Part shown: positions 23,975 through 24,626 of the stretch, one piece after another
How positions within the stretch are numbered: the first letter of the stretch is position 1
How the letters are laid out: every line of letters begins with the position of its first letter
Assembly: GCA_000431775.1 (NCBI GenBank)
Contig: FR888229.1
Span: 61,300 to 85,925, forward strand
From: Clostridium sp. CAG:413
Lineage (GTDB): Bacteria; Bacillota; Clostridia; Oscillospirales; Acutalibacteraceae
Length of the DNA stretch: 24,626 nucleotides
Reading direction: 5' to 3'
Position numbers and translations under genes: made by a program
The notes under the pieces: model-generated
Told to the model about the DNA's origin: nothing
The model's database searches: none
The model's input: only the letters and a program-made list of their open reading frames with translations

Positions 23975-24626
23975 TTAGAAATAACTCGGATGCCAGCCGG
24001 CGGAGGTGGTGTGATCGTTGCCGATATCCGCGCCCTCTTCGGGCTTTATTGGGTCGGCTATGCCGTTCGGAGTATAGGGGTCGGTAACGCCCTCGGGCAT
24101 AGCTGCGTGAAGATCGGTTACGGCGCCGTCATATTCCCAGCCGTCGTGCGGGAAGCGATAATGCCACAGAATATCGTTCTCCATGAAAGAAACTCCCCTG
24201 CCCTTGACGGTGTTTGCGATAATAACCGTGGGCTTGCCTGCGGTATTTGAAGTATCTTTAAGGGCGCTTCTGAGCGCGTCGTGGTCGTGACCGTCAAGCT
24301 CGATCGCATTCCAGCCGAAAGCACGCCATTTGGCGGCAAAGTCCTCAAGCTCAAGCGTTTTTTCACAGTAATCAAGGCTCTGCATATGATTATGGTCAAC
24401 TATCGCAACGAGATTGTCGAGCCTGTAATGGTTGGCAAAAAGCGCAGCCTCCCAAACGGAGCCTTCGTCACATTCGCCGTCACCGAGAACCGCAAACACA
24501 CGGTTGCCCCTGCCGTCCTGCTTTGCGGTCAGCGCCATGCCCGCGGCGGCGGAGAGACCGTGACCGAGCGAGCCGGTGGAGAAATCCACGCCGGGCACAT
24601 AGTGCGAAACATGACCCGAGAGGCGG
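23975..24626 (-). CDS. Transketolase N-terminal subunit (thiamine-diphosphate-binding), start beyond window
   Basis: About 217 residues are visible, reading in frame from the window edge, and the N-terminal portion (roughly 60 residues) is missing. RLSGHVSHYVPGVDFSTGSL and GHGLSAAAGMAL are the classic substrate/cofactor loop. The thiamine-diphosphate motif GDGECDEGS...N with VAIVDHNHMQ follows, then WNAIELDGHD and ANTVKGRGVSFME. This frame continues upstream of GTG 24598, which is therefore internal and not the start. It pairs with the C-terminal subunit at 22026-22946 to make the two-subunit transketolase known from many anaerobes. The C-terminus ends in PSYF after a VTD...PEEGADIGND segment. 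It is first in the visible operon; genes further upstream are not in view. Confidence 0.93.
   Translation of the reverse strand, partial: RLSGHVSHYVPGVDFSTGSLGHGLSAAAGMALTAKQDGRGNRVFAVLGDGECDEGSVWEAALFANHYRLDNLVAIVDHNHMQSLDYCEKTLELEDFAAKWRAFGWNAIELDGHDHDALRSALKDTSNTAGKPTVIIANTVKGRGVSFMENDILWHYRFPHDGWEYDGAVTDLHAAMPEGVTDPYTPNGIADPIKPEEGADIGNDHTTSAGWHPSYF

Noticed and set aside
1..24626. CRISPR arrays, insertion sequences, tRNA/rRNA genes, phage or defence systems
   Set aside because: No direct repeat arrays, transposase motifs, tRNA-like cloverleaf sequences or recognisable defence proteins were seen while reading both strands.

Overview
The window most likely comes from a low-to-moderate GC anaerobic member of the Clostridia (a gut-type Oscillospirales/Lachnospirales-like Firmicute). 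The evidence is Gram-positive features: a LytR-CpsA-Psr wall-polymer ligase, an ECF-type vitamin transporter S component next to a MocR/PdxR regulator, a UPF0340 (YwlG-type) protein, and GGAGG-like ribosome binding sites. I saw no RNA genes, insertion sequences, CRISPR arrays or phage genes. Taxonomy is inferred, not proven.

Region 1 (1-2410) is a divergent vitamin-type unit. A PdxR-like MocR regulator (1-1192, minus, C-terminus beyond the window) is read away from an ECF S component (1298-1813) and a UPF0340 protein (1827-2363). The shared 105-base gap holds a recognisable -10/-35 and TGGCA/TGCCA repeats that look like the operator. The plus unit ends in a strong hairpin terminator (2370-2405).

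Region 2 (2427-5596) is a stand-alone GH38 alpha-mannosidase (2487-5549) with its own promoter and a terminator shared with the converging operon.

Region 3 (5608 to beyond 24626, minus strand) is one long surface-polysaccharide operon read towards low coordinates. In transcription order it contains: split transketolase N-half (partial), acyltransferase 3, transketolase C-half, GT4 (EpsD-like), three GT2 enzymes, two GT4 enzymes, an EpsG/Wzy-type polymerase, GT2, a Wzx/PST flippase, a second acyltransferase 3, a Stealth-family phosphosugar transferase, GT4, a membrane-anchored metallophosphoesterase, an NTP_transf_5 nucleotidyltransferase, and finally an LCP wall ligase. Genes overlap or are separated by at most 36 bases, except for one 174-base gap before the flippase.

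Together these describe a Wzx/Wzy-type pathway. Cytosolic glycosyltransferases build a lipid-linked repeat unit, Stealth adds a phosphodiester-linked sugar, acyltransferases decorate it, the flippase exports it, EpsG polymerises it, and the LCP enzyme joins the polymer to peptidoglycan. The initiating polyprenyl-phosphate sugar transferase, chain-length control and nucleotide-sugar genes are not in view and may lie upstream of 24626. The most unusual points are the split transketolase inside the sugar operon with an acyltransferase between its halves, and the Stealth, phosphoesterase and nucleotidyltransferase genes clustered before LCP.
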